Source of the DNA: CBDCGJ01 sp965238305
Lineage (GTDB): Bacteria; Pseudomonadota; Alphaproteobacteria; GCA-2731375
NCBI GenBank assembly: GCA_965238305.1
Contig: CBDEHK010000001.1
Coordinates: 1,674,001 to 1,738,000, forward strand
Reading direction: 5' to 3'
Length of the DNA stretch: 64,000 nt
Shown piece after piece: positions 39,321-46,643 of this stretch (within the stretch, counting starts at the first letter, position 1; the number at the start of each line of letters is the position of its first letter). The notes beneath the pieces were generated by a model, which did not search any database, was not told the origin of the DNA, and saw only the letters and a program-made list of their open reading frames with translations. Both the position numbers and the translations under genes were made by a program.

Positions 39321-39758
39321 CTATGCGTAATCCATCATCAGGGGACCCCAACTCGTCGTGCGCTCAATCCGAATAGCTATGACGGGGTATTTTTCGATCG
39401 CCATTTCGTTGAGTTGCGCATAGCGCGTCTGCAACAAGCGCTGAGCTTCCGTGTGTTCGCCACCATCGTGCAGAATTTCGGCCTGACCACGCAGCATCAC
39501 CCAACAAAGACGTGACCAGTCGTGATCGTCATAACGATCAACGACAAAAGTGACGAAGGGATTTACTTCGATATTGCGCAGCCGTTTCAGTGGCCGGTCT
39601 TGCTGTCGCTTCGGTTTATCATCGATCGTGATGTAGAGGTTGGCGCCGGCCAGCGCGTAACATACCGGGATGACGTGCGGCACGCCGCCAGCATCCGCTG
39701 TTGCCAGATGCCCAACACGTTGGGAATTCACAAACTGTCGTTGTACATCAGTCAACAT
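39321..39758 (-). CDS. PPOX-class flavin/F420-type protein
   Basis: This 145-residue split-barrel protein belongs to the pyridoxamine-5'-phosphate-oxidase-like group (RVGHLATADAGGVPHVIPVCYAL at residues 14-36, RNIEVNPFVTFVVDRYDDHDW, then WVMLRGQAEIL). Members bind FMN or F420 and often act as small reductases. The ATG at 39758 is where homologues start; the longer frame has no support. The short C-terminus (TSWGPL) is typical of the group formerly called probable F420-dependent. Confidence 0.8.
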   Translation of the reverse strand: MLTDVQRQFVNSQRVGHLATADAGGVPHVIPVCYALAGANLYITIDDKPKRQQDRPLKRLRNIEVNPFVTFVVDRYDDHDWSRLCWVMLRGQAEILHDGGEHTEAQRLLQTRYAQLNEMAIEKYPVIAIRIERTTSWGPLMMDYA

Positions 39759-40019
39759 CGCCGAACATCGAATGGAAGTTGCGCAAAAAATTTGAAATTC
39801 CAGGTAATTAGAATGACTACAATGTGGTAAGATCGTCAAGCGAGCAGTCATCGGTGTTTGCAATTTCAATTTTGATGCCTTTAATGTGGCGCTAATGACG
39901 CGATCGCCCCAGCTTGAAATCCCTGCGGCGCTTCGTAATTAGATGTTCGCCTGGCGCAAGAAAGCCACTCCGTCGATCCCGGTCGACATTTTCACGATCC
40001 ATAAGGCGGATATGACAAC

Positions 40020-40349
40020 ATGAAAATTAGCAGTTACGATATCGATATTGACGCCTTGGCGGAAATGCGGGCGGGTGAAAAAGTTCACACGGTGCTTGAC
40101 GTTCGCGAAGCAACAGAGGTCGCGATCTGTGCCCTAAAGGGAAGTCTTCACATCCCCCTGCAACAGGTGCCGCAACAGCTCGATATATTGCCGCAAGATC
40201 ATCCACTCATCGTACTTTGTCATCACGGGACGCGGAGCGCCATGGTGACAGCCTTTTTGCGAAATAACGGATTTGAGAATGCCTGGAATTTGGCCGGTGG
40301 CGTCGATGCTTGGGCCCGTCAGGTAGAACCGGGTATGGCGCGCTACTAA
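40020..40349 (+). CDS. Rhodanese-like protein (single domain)
   Basis: This 109-residue protein has the rhodanese active-site loop CHHGTRS near residue 64, with the persulfide cysteine present, and the usual VLDVREATEV start and LAGGVDAWARQVEP end. It resembles GlpE-type single-domain sulfurtransferases. It probably moves sulfane sulfur in the cytoplasm; the acceptor is unknown. It stands before YjbQ and an enoyl-CoA hydratase on the same strand. Confidence 0.9.
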   Translation: MKISSYDIDIDALAEMRAGEKVHTVLDVREATEVAICALKGSLHIPLQQVPQQLDILPQDHPLIVLCHHGTRSAMVTAFLRNNGFENAWNLAGGVDAWARQVEPGMARY

Positions 40350-40491
40350 GATGCTGGAACCCAAGTTGACCAAATTTGCAAGCAAACGTTCCTGTGTGGT
40401 TGTTGGAATTTTAAGTTTGCACACAACACCGACAAACGATATTTGGCAAATATTTAATGCGGCCGCATGAGTGACAAGGAGACTGGTTTCG

Positions 40492-40932
40492 ATGACGATA
40501 TCCAAACGAATGATGAAGAGCATTCAAGACCGTCTCATCGTGACCGCCCCGCGCCAGGGCCTTTACGAGATCACCGGTGCAGTTGTCGCCTGGCTGGACG
40601 GACAACGCGAGGAGACAGGACTGTTGACGCTCTATCTGCGCCATACCTCTGCCTCGCTTCTCATTCAAGAGAATGTGGACCAAGATGTCATGCGCGATCT
40701 GGAGGACTTCTTCGCAGCGCGGGTTCCCGAAGAACTCTCCCTCTATCGTCATATCGCCGAAGGTGCCGACGACATGCCCGCACATATAAAGAGCGCGCTG
40801 ACGCAGACCCATCTCGCCATTCCGGCGCATGATGGCGAGCTGCTGCTAGGTCAATACCAAGGCATCTTTCTGTTCGAACACCGGCGAGCGCCCCGGCCCC
40901 GCGAAATTGTTTTGCACTTTGCGGGCCAGTAG
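40492..40932 (+). CDS. YjbQ family protein (TIGR00149)
   Basis: This 146-residue protein has the family marks LYLRHTSASLLIQENVD near residue 49, HIAEGADDMPAHIKSAL near residue 83 and LLLGQYQGIFLFEHRRAPRPR near residue 113. YjbQ proteins were shown to have weak thiamine-phosphate synthase activity in E. coli, but the true function is unsettled. I chose the ATG at 40492 with AAGGAG 11 bases upstream; GTG at 40471 and ATG at 40510 are alternatives. Confidence 0.88.
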   Translation: MTISKRMMKSIQDRLIVTAPRQGLYEITGAVVAWLDGQREETGLLTLYLRHTSASLLIQENVDQDVMRDLEDFFAARVPEELSLYRHIAEGADDMPAHIKSALTQTHLAIPAHDGELLLGQYQGIFLFEHRRAPRPREIVLHFAGQ

Positions 40933-40965
40933 GATCGCAGCCCTTAACCCAATTTGGAGTATTTA

Positions 40966-41736
40966 ATGGAAACTCACTACCGGCATCTTCGGATCGAAAG
41001 ATATGGTAAAGTTGCGCATTTGATTTTGAGCCGCCCCGACATTTTGAACGCCGTCCACCAGGCGGCGGCCCTAGAGGTTGAGGCGGCGGCCCGGGAGCTC
41101 GCCGCCGAACCGGAAATACGCCTGATTGCGATCCGTGGCGACGGGCGATCCTTCTGCACCGGTATCGATCTGAAAGAACTGGCCGCCGGTCAAATTGACG
41201 AAACTTACTTCCGCATCTGGGAGGATGCGCTACGGTGCTTCGAGAGCATGGACAAATTGGTGCTCTGTTTGATCCACGGCCATGGCCTCGGTGGTGGTTT
41301 GCAATTGGCGCTGGCCTGCGACATCCGCGTCGCGACGGCTAATGCCAGCCTGGCGCTGCCGGCGATCAACGAAGGCCTGATCCCAGGTCTGGGCACCTAT
41401 CGTCTGGCCCGCTACATCGGACTTGGGCGGGCCAAGCGGCTGATCATTTCTGGCGATGCCGTGACTGGTGCAGAAGCGCTGGAAATCGGTCTGGTCGACT
41501 ATCTGATATCTGCTGATAACATGACAACAGAATATGAAGTCCTGATTGAGAAGTTCATGGCCGGCAACTCGGAAGGCGCCCGATTGTCGAAACAGGCCAT
41601 CGGCAAGTGTTTTGATCTTGAATATGATGCCTTCCTTGAACATTACACCCGTTTGCAGGCACAGGCCTTCGCATCAAAGGACTTCAAAGAGGCCATGACC
41701 GCTTATCGCGCCGGACGCAGCGCAAACTGGGGCTAA
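40966..41736 (+). CDS. Enoyl-CoA hydratase/isomerase family protein
   Basis: This 256-residue crotonase-fold protein has HLILSRPDILNAV near residue 19, GRSFCTGIDLKELA near residue 61 and IHGHGLGGGLQLALACDIRVA near residue 100. The catalytic-glutamate region reads LPAINEGLIPGLGTYRL, with E near residue 138 but no second obvious one, so the reaction type is uncertain. The ATG at 40966 has TTGGAG eight bases before it; the frame opens with TTG at 40954. It follows YjbQ by 33 bp and may share its transcript. Confidence 0.87.
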   Translation: METHYRHLRIERYGKVAHLILSRPDILNAVHQAAALEVEAAARELAAEPEIRLIAIRGDGRSFCTGIDLKELAAGQIDETYFRIWEDALRCFESMDKLVLCLIHGHGLGGGLQLALACDIRVATANASLALPAINEGLIPGLGTYRLARYIGLGRAKRLIISGDAVTGAEALEIGLVDYLISADNMTTEYEVLIEKFMAGNSEGARLSKQAIGKCFDLEYDAFLEHYTRLQAQAFASKDFKEAMTAYRAGRSANWG

Positions 41737-41809
41737 GACCTAACATCGGCGATCGGAACTCGTAGTAGGAATGGACTAGGGCGGTCGTCACAACCTTAAG
41801 GCAGTCAAG

Positions 41810-42166
41810 ATGGATACAAACCTTACAGAAAAGACTTGCGTACCCTGTCGCGGCAGCATCCCGCCGTTACCGGCCGATGAGGTGCTGAAACTATTGGCCA
41901 AAGCCGCCGGCTGGCAGGCGGTCGAGGATCACAGCAAAATCCAGGCCCACTTCAAATTCAATAATTTCCGTGCAGCAATGGATTTTGTAAGCCAGGTCGG
42001 CGAGCTCGCTGAAGCCGAGTTTCACCATCCAGATTCTATTGATTTCGGCTGGGGTTTCGCCACAATTATGCTGCAGACCAAGAAGATCAAAGGTTTACAC
42101 GAGAATGATTTCATCTTGGCAGCAAAGATCAACGAAATCGCCGCGCGCTGGAATAGCGGCGTATGA
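41810..42166 (+). CDS. phhB: Pterin-4a-carbinolamine dehydratase (PhhB type)
   Basis: This 118-residue enzyme dehydrates 4a-hydroxytetrahydrobiopterin in the regeneration of the pterin cofactor of phenylalanine hydroxylase, and related molecules help molybdopterin metabolism. It has the active-site motif AEFHHPDSIDFGWGFATI near residue 68 and KIKGLHENDFILAAKI near residue 92. Length is typical. No phenylalanine hydroxylase gene is adjacent. It is convergent with the methyltransferase gene. Confidence 0.88.
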   Translation: MDTNLTEKTCVPCRGSIPPLPADEVLKLLAKAAGWQAVEDHSKIQAHFKFNNFRAAMDFVSQVGELAEAEFHHPDSIDFGWGFATIMLQTKKIKGLHENDFILAAKINEIAARWNSGV

Positions 42167-42203
42167 CGATGCCAGGGAATGAGGCTGGTTGAATAGCGCC
42201 CAA

Positions 42204-43055
42204 TCAATTTTTGCGCCAGACGGTTGCGAGCCATGGCTGCCTGGCGCGCGGTAGCCCCGGCGGGCGGTAGTAATGGCCTAATTCCGTGAACCCGGCAGCT
42301 GTAGCATATCGCCGCCAGGTATTTAGATCGAAGAAACAACTGTAGCGATCGCCTCCAAAATCTTCTTCATTGTTGCCCCGCGGATTTGAGCAGAATAGAA
42401 CACCGCGAGGCATTAAGGCTACGGCAAGCTCTGCCAACACCATCGGCAAGGCCTGACTTGGCACGTGGAACAGTGAGGCGTTCGCGAATACGCCATCGAA
42501 GCGGCGGGCGGGCAATTTCATCGTCAAAAAATCCTGATGTAAAACGTCACAACCGGAATATCGCCGGGCCATGGCGACGAACTCCTTCGATCCGTCCAGC
42601 CCCGTGGCGTTGTGACCCAGGCCGCGAAAATAACGCAAATCCCGCCCAGGCCCGCAACCTAAGTCGAGAATATCATATGGGGGTTCGCCCTCGATCGCTG
42701 CCAACAGCGCCTCATAGTTCTGACTGACATCGTGATTTTCGGTACCTACGCTATATGCCTCCGCCATCCGATCATAGTGGTTGATGGTTCGTTCTGAAAG
42801 GTGCCGAAACTCTGCGCTAACCGGTCCGTTGGGTTCGGTTTTACGCTCAGAGCGATAGCGCTCTGCCCCTTTGCTTCTAAGGAATTTGGCGACAATCGTG
42901 CCAGTCCAGCGCCGGCCCTTGCGAGTGGTTATCCCCCTGGCGTTTAAATGTTCAGCGATCGCTTGAGGCGCCGTTATACCCGCCGCCTCCGCTGCAGCCA
43001 TCTCACCAACCAAGTGCCGAACAAATGCCTCAATGTCCTGTCGGCGTTGCCTCAT
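42204..43055 (-). CDS. SAM methyltransferase with recombinase-like N-terminal domain
   Basis: This 283-residue protein has a class I methyltransferase domain at residues 100-283: motif I YDILDLGCGPGRDLRYF near residue 126, acidic residue in TGLDGSKEFV, and motif IV region FDGVFANASLFHVP near residue 183. Residues 1-65 (IAEHLNARGITTRKGRRWTG, IVAKFLRSKG) resemble the helical DNA-binding part of serine recombinases, which is unusual for a small-molecule methyltransferase. A DNA-associated or regulatory role is possible. Start ATG at 43055. The substrate is unknown. Confidence 0.8.
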   Translation of the reverse strand: MRQRRQDIEAFVRHLVGEMAAAEAAGITAPQAIAEHLNARGITTRKGRRWTGTIVAKFLRSKGAERYRSERKTEPNGPVSAEFRHLSERTINHYDRMAEAYSVGTENHDVSQNYEALLAAIEGEPPYDILDLGCGPGRDLRYFRGLGHNATGLDGSKEFVAMARRYSGCDVLHQDFLTMKLPARRFDGVFANASLFHVPSQALPMVLAELAVALMPRGVLFCSNPRGNNEEDFGGDRYSCFFDLNTWRRYATAAGFTELGHYYRPPGLPRARQPWLATVWRKN

Positions 43056-43180
43056 TCCACAAACTCCCTAAGACCAGGCGGTGACTCTATCAATATGTTT
43101 TGGTATGGGCCGTGCTCTGCTATATTATAGCATCACGTGATAAATGCAGACGCTGTTGGAAGAAAGCGGAGGCTTTGGAG

Positions 43181-43792
43181 ATGCAGGAGATCGTCACAGA
43201 TATCTTCACCTGGTCGTGGTTTTCCGAACCACACGGGTACAATTTCAATGGCCACCTGCTGCGTGATCCCAGTGGTAACATTTGCGTTGATCCGGTTGAG
43301 CCGGGTGAAGAGGACCTGGATTCCATTGCTCAGGAAGGCGTGGAGAAGATTATTCTAACCAACCGCAATCATTCCCGTGCCGCGAACCGGGTGCGGTCGC
43401 GGACCAATGCGCAGACACTGATCCATCCTGAGGATGCGGATCACGCGCGAAGCCAGGATACCGAAATTGACAATATGTTAGCGATAGGCGGTAAAGTTGG
43501 GCCGCTGGAGATTGTTGGCGCTGCCGGCAAGTCACCTGGTGAAATCGCACTTTTTTGGCGGAATCGCGGTATATTGATCGTTGGTGACGCAATCATTGGC
43601 GCCCCACCTGGTCAGTGCGGTTTGTTGCCGGAGGGCGTCATGGATGACCCCGCTCTGCTCCGGCACAACCTGAATAAACTCCTGGATCTCGACTTTGACA
43701 TCCTGATTTTCGGTGACGGCGTGTCGATCCTGCAAAATGCCAAGGCCCGATTGACGGAGCTTGTTGAGACTTTTCCCGCCTCGATCAGCTAA
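43181..43792 (+). CDS. Metallo-beta-lactamase-fold protein lacking the HxHxDH motif
   Basis: This 203-residue protein has the MBL-fold plan (ICVDPVEP near residue 34, LTNRNHSRAANRVR near residue 61, AGKSPGEIALFWRNRGILIVGD near residue 116, DFDILIFGDGVSIL near residue 178). The metal-binding HxHxDH is replaced by TNRNHS, and the last ligand region reads GDG, so it is probably not a zinc hydrolase. Related sequences of this kind are widespread. GGAG precedes the ATG at 43181. It is divergent from the methyltransferase gene, 125 bp apart. Confidence 0.78.
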   Translation: MQEIVTDIFTWSWFSEPHGYNFNGHLLRDPSGNICVDPVEPGEEDLDSIAQEGVEKIILTNRNHSRAANRVRSRTNAQTLIHPEDADHARSQDTEIDNMLAIGGKVGPLEIVGAAGKSPGEIALFWRNRGILIVGDAIIGAPPGQCGLLPEGVMDDPALLRHNLNKLLDLDFDILIFGDGVSILQNAKARLTELVETFPASIS

Positions 43793-44193
43793 AGACCTGC
43801 GCCATACTTCGGCAGATCGGACGAGCGTTCTACGTAAACCACAAAACCGTCATTATACGGCGGAACTTCAAGGCTCCCTCTTCCACTATCAGCGTAGATC
43901 CGAATGACCGCTCCGGGTCAACAGCAGCCTTTCTGACACCCTGCTATAGACGACCGGTTTGCCCCTGAAAGCAGATATGGCAGTAGCTATAACTCCGCAT
44001 CGGCATCAGCACTGGCACATTATCCTAGATTGGTGTGAAGGTCCTTTGTTCCCACCGACCTCTATATTGCGGGTGTACAAAAAACCTATCTGAATTGATC
44101 GGCTTGCATCTCAGCAAAACAGCCTTTTTTAAGTGGAATTAATTATGTACAATAAACCATAGTAATTCGTACATACGTACCTATATTTAACCC
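43793..44193. other. Intergenic stretch before serine recombinase
   Basis: This 401-bp stretch holds no convincing gene. Its last 60 bp are AT-rich and contain the inverted repeat at 44144-44175. It separates housekeeping-type genes from the second mobile region. Confidence 0.6.
44144..44175. promoter_or_regulatory. Inverted repeat, candidate recombinase site
   Basis: TATGTAC at 44144-44150 and GTACATA at 44169-44175 are separated by 18 bp, and a further GTAC follows at 44177. The site ends 18 bp before the serine recombinase start. Serine resolvases recognise such spaced inverted half-sites and often repress their own gene. Function is inferred from position. Confidence 0.45.
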
Positions 44194-44817
44194 GTGACAA
44201 AGAAACATTTGAAGATCGCTCTGTACCTGCGTGTTTCAACCAGTGAGCAGACGACAGACAATCAATTGTGCGAGCTCAAGAAGTGGGCGAAAGCCGCAGG
44301 ACATAGGATCGTAGCCGTCTTTGAAGACGCTGGGGTCTCCGGTGCAAACGGCAGGGATCAGCGCCCACAGTTTGACCTTATGCTGAAAGCCGCCGTACGG
44401 CGTGAATTCGAGCTGCTGGCAGCCTGGTCAGTTGATCGACTAGGTCGGTCCTTGCAGGACCTTATTGCCACCCTAAACGAATTACAGGCTGCCAACGTCG
44501 GCCTCTATCTGCATCGGCAGGCCATCGACACAACAACGCCAGCTGGCAAAGCCATGTTCCAGATGCTGGGTGTGTTTGCCGAGTTCGAACACGCGATGAT
44601 CCAGGAGCGCGTGAAGGCCGGTTTGAAACGGGCGAAAGAACAGGGCACCAAGTCAGGCAAGCCTATTGGTCGGCCGCTGATTAAAGCAAAAATGGAAGCC
44701 AAGATACGAACGATATTGGCTCAAGGCCATGGGATCAGGAAGACTGCAAAGCTAGCCGGTGCCGGTGTGGGCACTGTTCACCGGATCAAACGTACGATCG
44801 ACGCTCAAACGGAATAG
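44194..44817 (+). CDS. Serine recombinase (resolvase/invertase family)
   Basis: This 207-residue recombinase has the catalytic start IALYLRVSTSEQTTDNQ with the active serine at residue 15, the arginine-bearing segment WSVDRLGRSLQDL near residue 82, the FAEFEHAMIQERVKAGLKRA helix near residue 128, and a C-terminal Hin-type helix-turn-helix (GIRKTAKLAGAGVGTVHRIKR). Start GTG at 44194. Such enzymes resolve transposon cointegrates or invert DNA. No transposase is seen nearby, but it marks the left side of the AT-rich region. Confidence 0.9.
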   Translation: MTKKHLKIALYLRVSTSEQTTDNQLCELKKWAKAAGHRIVAVFEDAGVSGANGRDQRPQFDLMLKAAVRREFELLAAWSVDRLGRSLQDLIATLNELQAANVGLYLHRQAIDTTTPAGKAMFQMLGVFAEFEHAMIQERVKAGLKRAKEQGTKSGKPIGRPLIKAKMEAKIRTILAQGHGIRKTAKLAGAGVGTVHRIKRTIDAQTE

Positions 44818-45124
44818 TCGACCCTATTGGTCCGTGCCGTCGGACTGAAGTTATGTTTGATCGACCTTCGACTTGCCACAGCTGATGAATTCTTGAAACA
44901 CCCCCCCGCTTCGGCCTAACGACGGGGCAGCTGTCACAGCTAGGGGCATGCGCACAAATCCAAGGTCGAAAAATTTTCCGAAAAAAAATCTTCTAAATGT
45001 ATTGCTGTTGTGGGTGTTTGTAATTTCCCGGTTGGCTCAACCAATCATCCAACACATTGGTAAAATTTTTCTGCGGGGATTTCAGATTGCAATGTCTTTC
45101 TTGGACGTTCATTTAGCTGGCGAG
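44818..45124. other. Intergenic stretch after serine recombinase
   Basis: This 307-bp stretch has no convincing gene. A 62-codon plus-strand frame at 44948 is hydrophobic in the middle but has no ribosome binding site or family likeness. The poly-C run near 44901 and the change to AT-rich sequence after 44960 suggest a junction between DNA of different origin. Confidence 0.5.
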
Positions 45125-45433
45125 CTATTTTGTTGAGGATACGACAAAAGCCATAGCGGCAGCGCGTGCGTCGGCGGAACAGGCGAAATTACTCGACCCC
45201 AACGAACCGGTGGCGCACTGCGCTTTGCTATTGCCTGATCTAAGTTGGAGAAGGTTGCGAATGGTTTTGACTTGATTTGCAAAACTTTTGTCAATTGAGC
45301 CGCTAAACAAATTGTTGCAGTCGGAACAGATTGCGCGCCGAGTAGTTTTTCGTCCTCCGAGCGCATTGAGTAAAATGTGTTCTGGTTTGGTGTGCTCTGT
45401 TATTTCGTTTGAACAGAAGATGCAATATCGCAT
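45125..45433 (-). pseudogene. Truncated HNH-type endonuclease gene
   Basis: The N-terminal 60 residues match HNH endonucleases of the zinc-ribbon type: CIFCSNEI near residue 4, EHILLNALGGRKTTRRAICSDC near residue 18 and NNLFSGSIDKSFANQV. Family members are usually much longer. After residue 64 the sequence (SKAQCATGSLGSS) loses all likeness, so the gene is cut by a DNA junction near 45230. Start ATG at 45433, 19 bp after the stop of the receiver gene, same strand, so it was the last gene of the operon. The catalytic half may be missing. Confidence 0.65.
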
Positions 45434-45452
45434 TATGCGTTGTTTGATTGGA

Positions 45453-46643
45453 TCACTTAGGCAGCAACTCATCTGGAATTCTTGGCAATCCTTTTCGCTG
45501 TTGGTGTAAGGAGTACCTTTGTTGTATCTGCGTAATATAAGGATCCAATAATCGACCTGTTCTATATTTTTTCATTGAACCCCACTTAATTGTCTCAAGG
45601 TTGTAAAATTCAAACCTTATGATTTTCCCGTCGGCGATAAACGGCACAATGGCTTCTATAGCTTTCTCCGCAATGCCACCCTGGTGAATTTGACCTTTGC
45701 ATTCTTCGAAGCTGGTCTCTCGACCTTTTAGGAGATATAACGTGGGGTTGGAACGTCGCACCAAATCGCATTGAGCACGTATATTTAGAAAATATTTATA
45801 CTTAACATCGCCACTTTCGTCCATTTCCGGAACTTCGTTTTTCTTATTCTTCCAAACTGGTTCTTTGAAAATATCTCCAGTTGTGGGAGACAAATTTGCG
45901 TCGCTAATTTTTAGGTATCTTTCACCTTCAAGGACAGATTGGATTTCTGATTTATTAGTGCTCGATTTTGAACTGAAAATATGTTGTTGATCAAAGTTGA
46001 ATGGCGACATACGGGTTTGAATATTTCTGGTAATAACTTCGCCCAGCTCTAGGCTTGTATCCACACCATCTTCATTGAAATTTGCCCACAAGACTTTCGG
46101 CCACGAGTGGCTCATATTATAAAAATCCAAGAAAGTTGCGTTCTTTGCAATGTTATATTCTCGTTCCCATTCCTTTAATACATATACAGGTGGTGCGGAC
46201 TCAATCCAGTTGTTCAATTTGTCAAAAAGATTACCGTCGAGCAACAATGCCTTTCTTGCAACAATAATGGAATTATCTGACAGTCCGTTTTCTTCTAGTA
46301 TCTTCTTAACGTCACGCGTACTGGTTGCCGTAAAAATGAATATAGGCCCAAATATTTTGTCTCTCAACTGTTTGATAAAATCGACAACGTCACCAGCAAT
46401 CTGGGATTCAGTTTGTTTTGAACCTAATGGCAAATCCGGGTCTCTTAAGTCCCAATCCAATATTAAAAATGAAATACCGTTGAAATGTTCCAAAACCTCA
46501 TCTTCCGGCAATTTATCATACTTCAATAATGGAATATTTTTAACTTCAATTTGATCAACGATTTCGTGAATTTTGTCTCTCGAACCCTGCTTGAAAATAT
46601 TGTCGTCCACCACTACCGCAACACCTGAAAGTAGACCGGTCAT
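45453..46643 (-). CDS. Receiver-domain protein with unknown C-terminal effector
   Basis: Residues 1-150 of this 396-residue protein form a response-regulator receiver: acidic pair D13/D14 in VVVDDN, phosphoacceptor region LDWDL (D63 or D65), T105/T107 in FTATST and lysine K131 in ARKAL. Residues 155-396 are of no family I know; they hold FDQQHIFSS, RAQCDLVRRSNPTL and a basic C-terminus, with no visible DNA-binding helix-turn-helix. The start codon follows the stop of the kinase-like gene directly (TAG ATG), so the two are made together. It is probably phosphorylated or otherwise controlled by that protein. AT-rich codon use. Confidence 0.75.
   Translation of the reverse strand: MTGLLSGVAVVVDDNIFKQGSRDKIHEIVDQIEVKNIPLLKYDKLPEDEVLEHFNGISFLILDWDLRDPDLPLGSKQTESQIAGDVVDFIKQLRDKIFGPIFIFTATSTRDVKKILEENGLSDNSIIVARKALLLDGNLFDKLNNWIESAPPVYVLKEWEREYNIAKNATFLDFYNMSHSWPKVLWANFNEDGVDTSLELGEVITRNIQTRMSPFNFDQQHIFSSKSSTNKSEIQSVLEGERYLKISDANLSPTTGDIFKEPVWKNKKNEVPEMDESGDVKYKYFLNIRAQCDLVRRSNPTLYLLKGRETSFEECKGQIHQGGIAEKAIEAIVPFIADGKIIRFEFYNLETIKWGSMKKYRTGRLLDPYITQIQQRYSLHQQRKGLPRIPDELLPK

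Noticed and set aside
39114..39515. Plus-strand frame of 133 codons
   Set aside because: It runs into the antisense of the PPOX gene, whose product matches a known family, and itself has no family likeness or ribosome binding site.
44948..45136. 62-codon frame with a hydrophobic middle
   Set aside because: No ribosome binding site, no family likeness, and it crosses a likely DNA junction.
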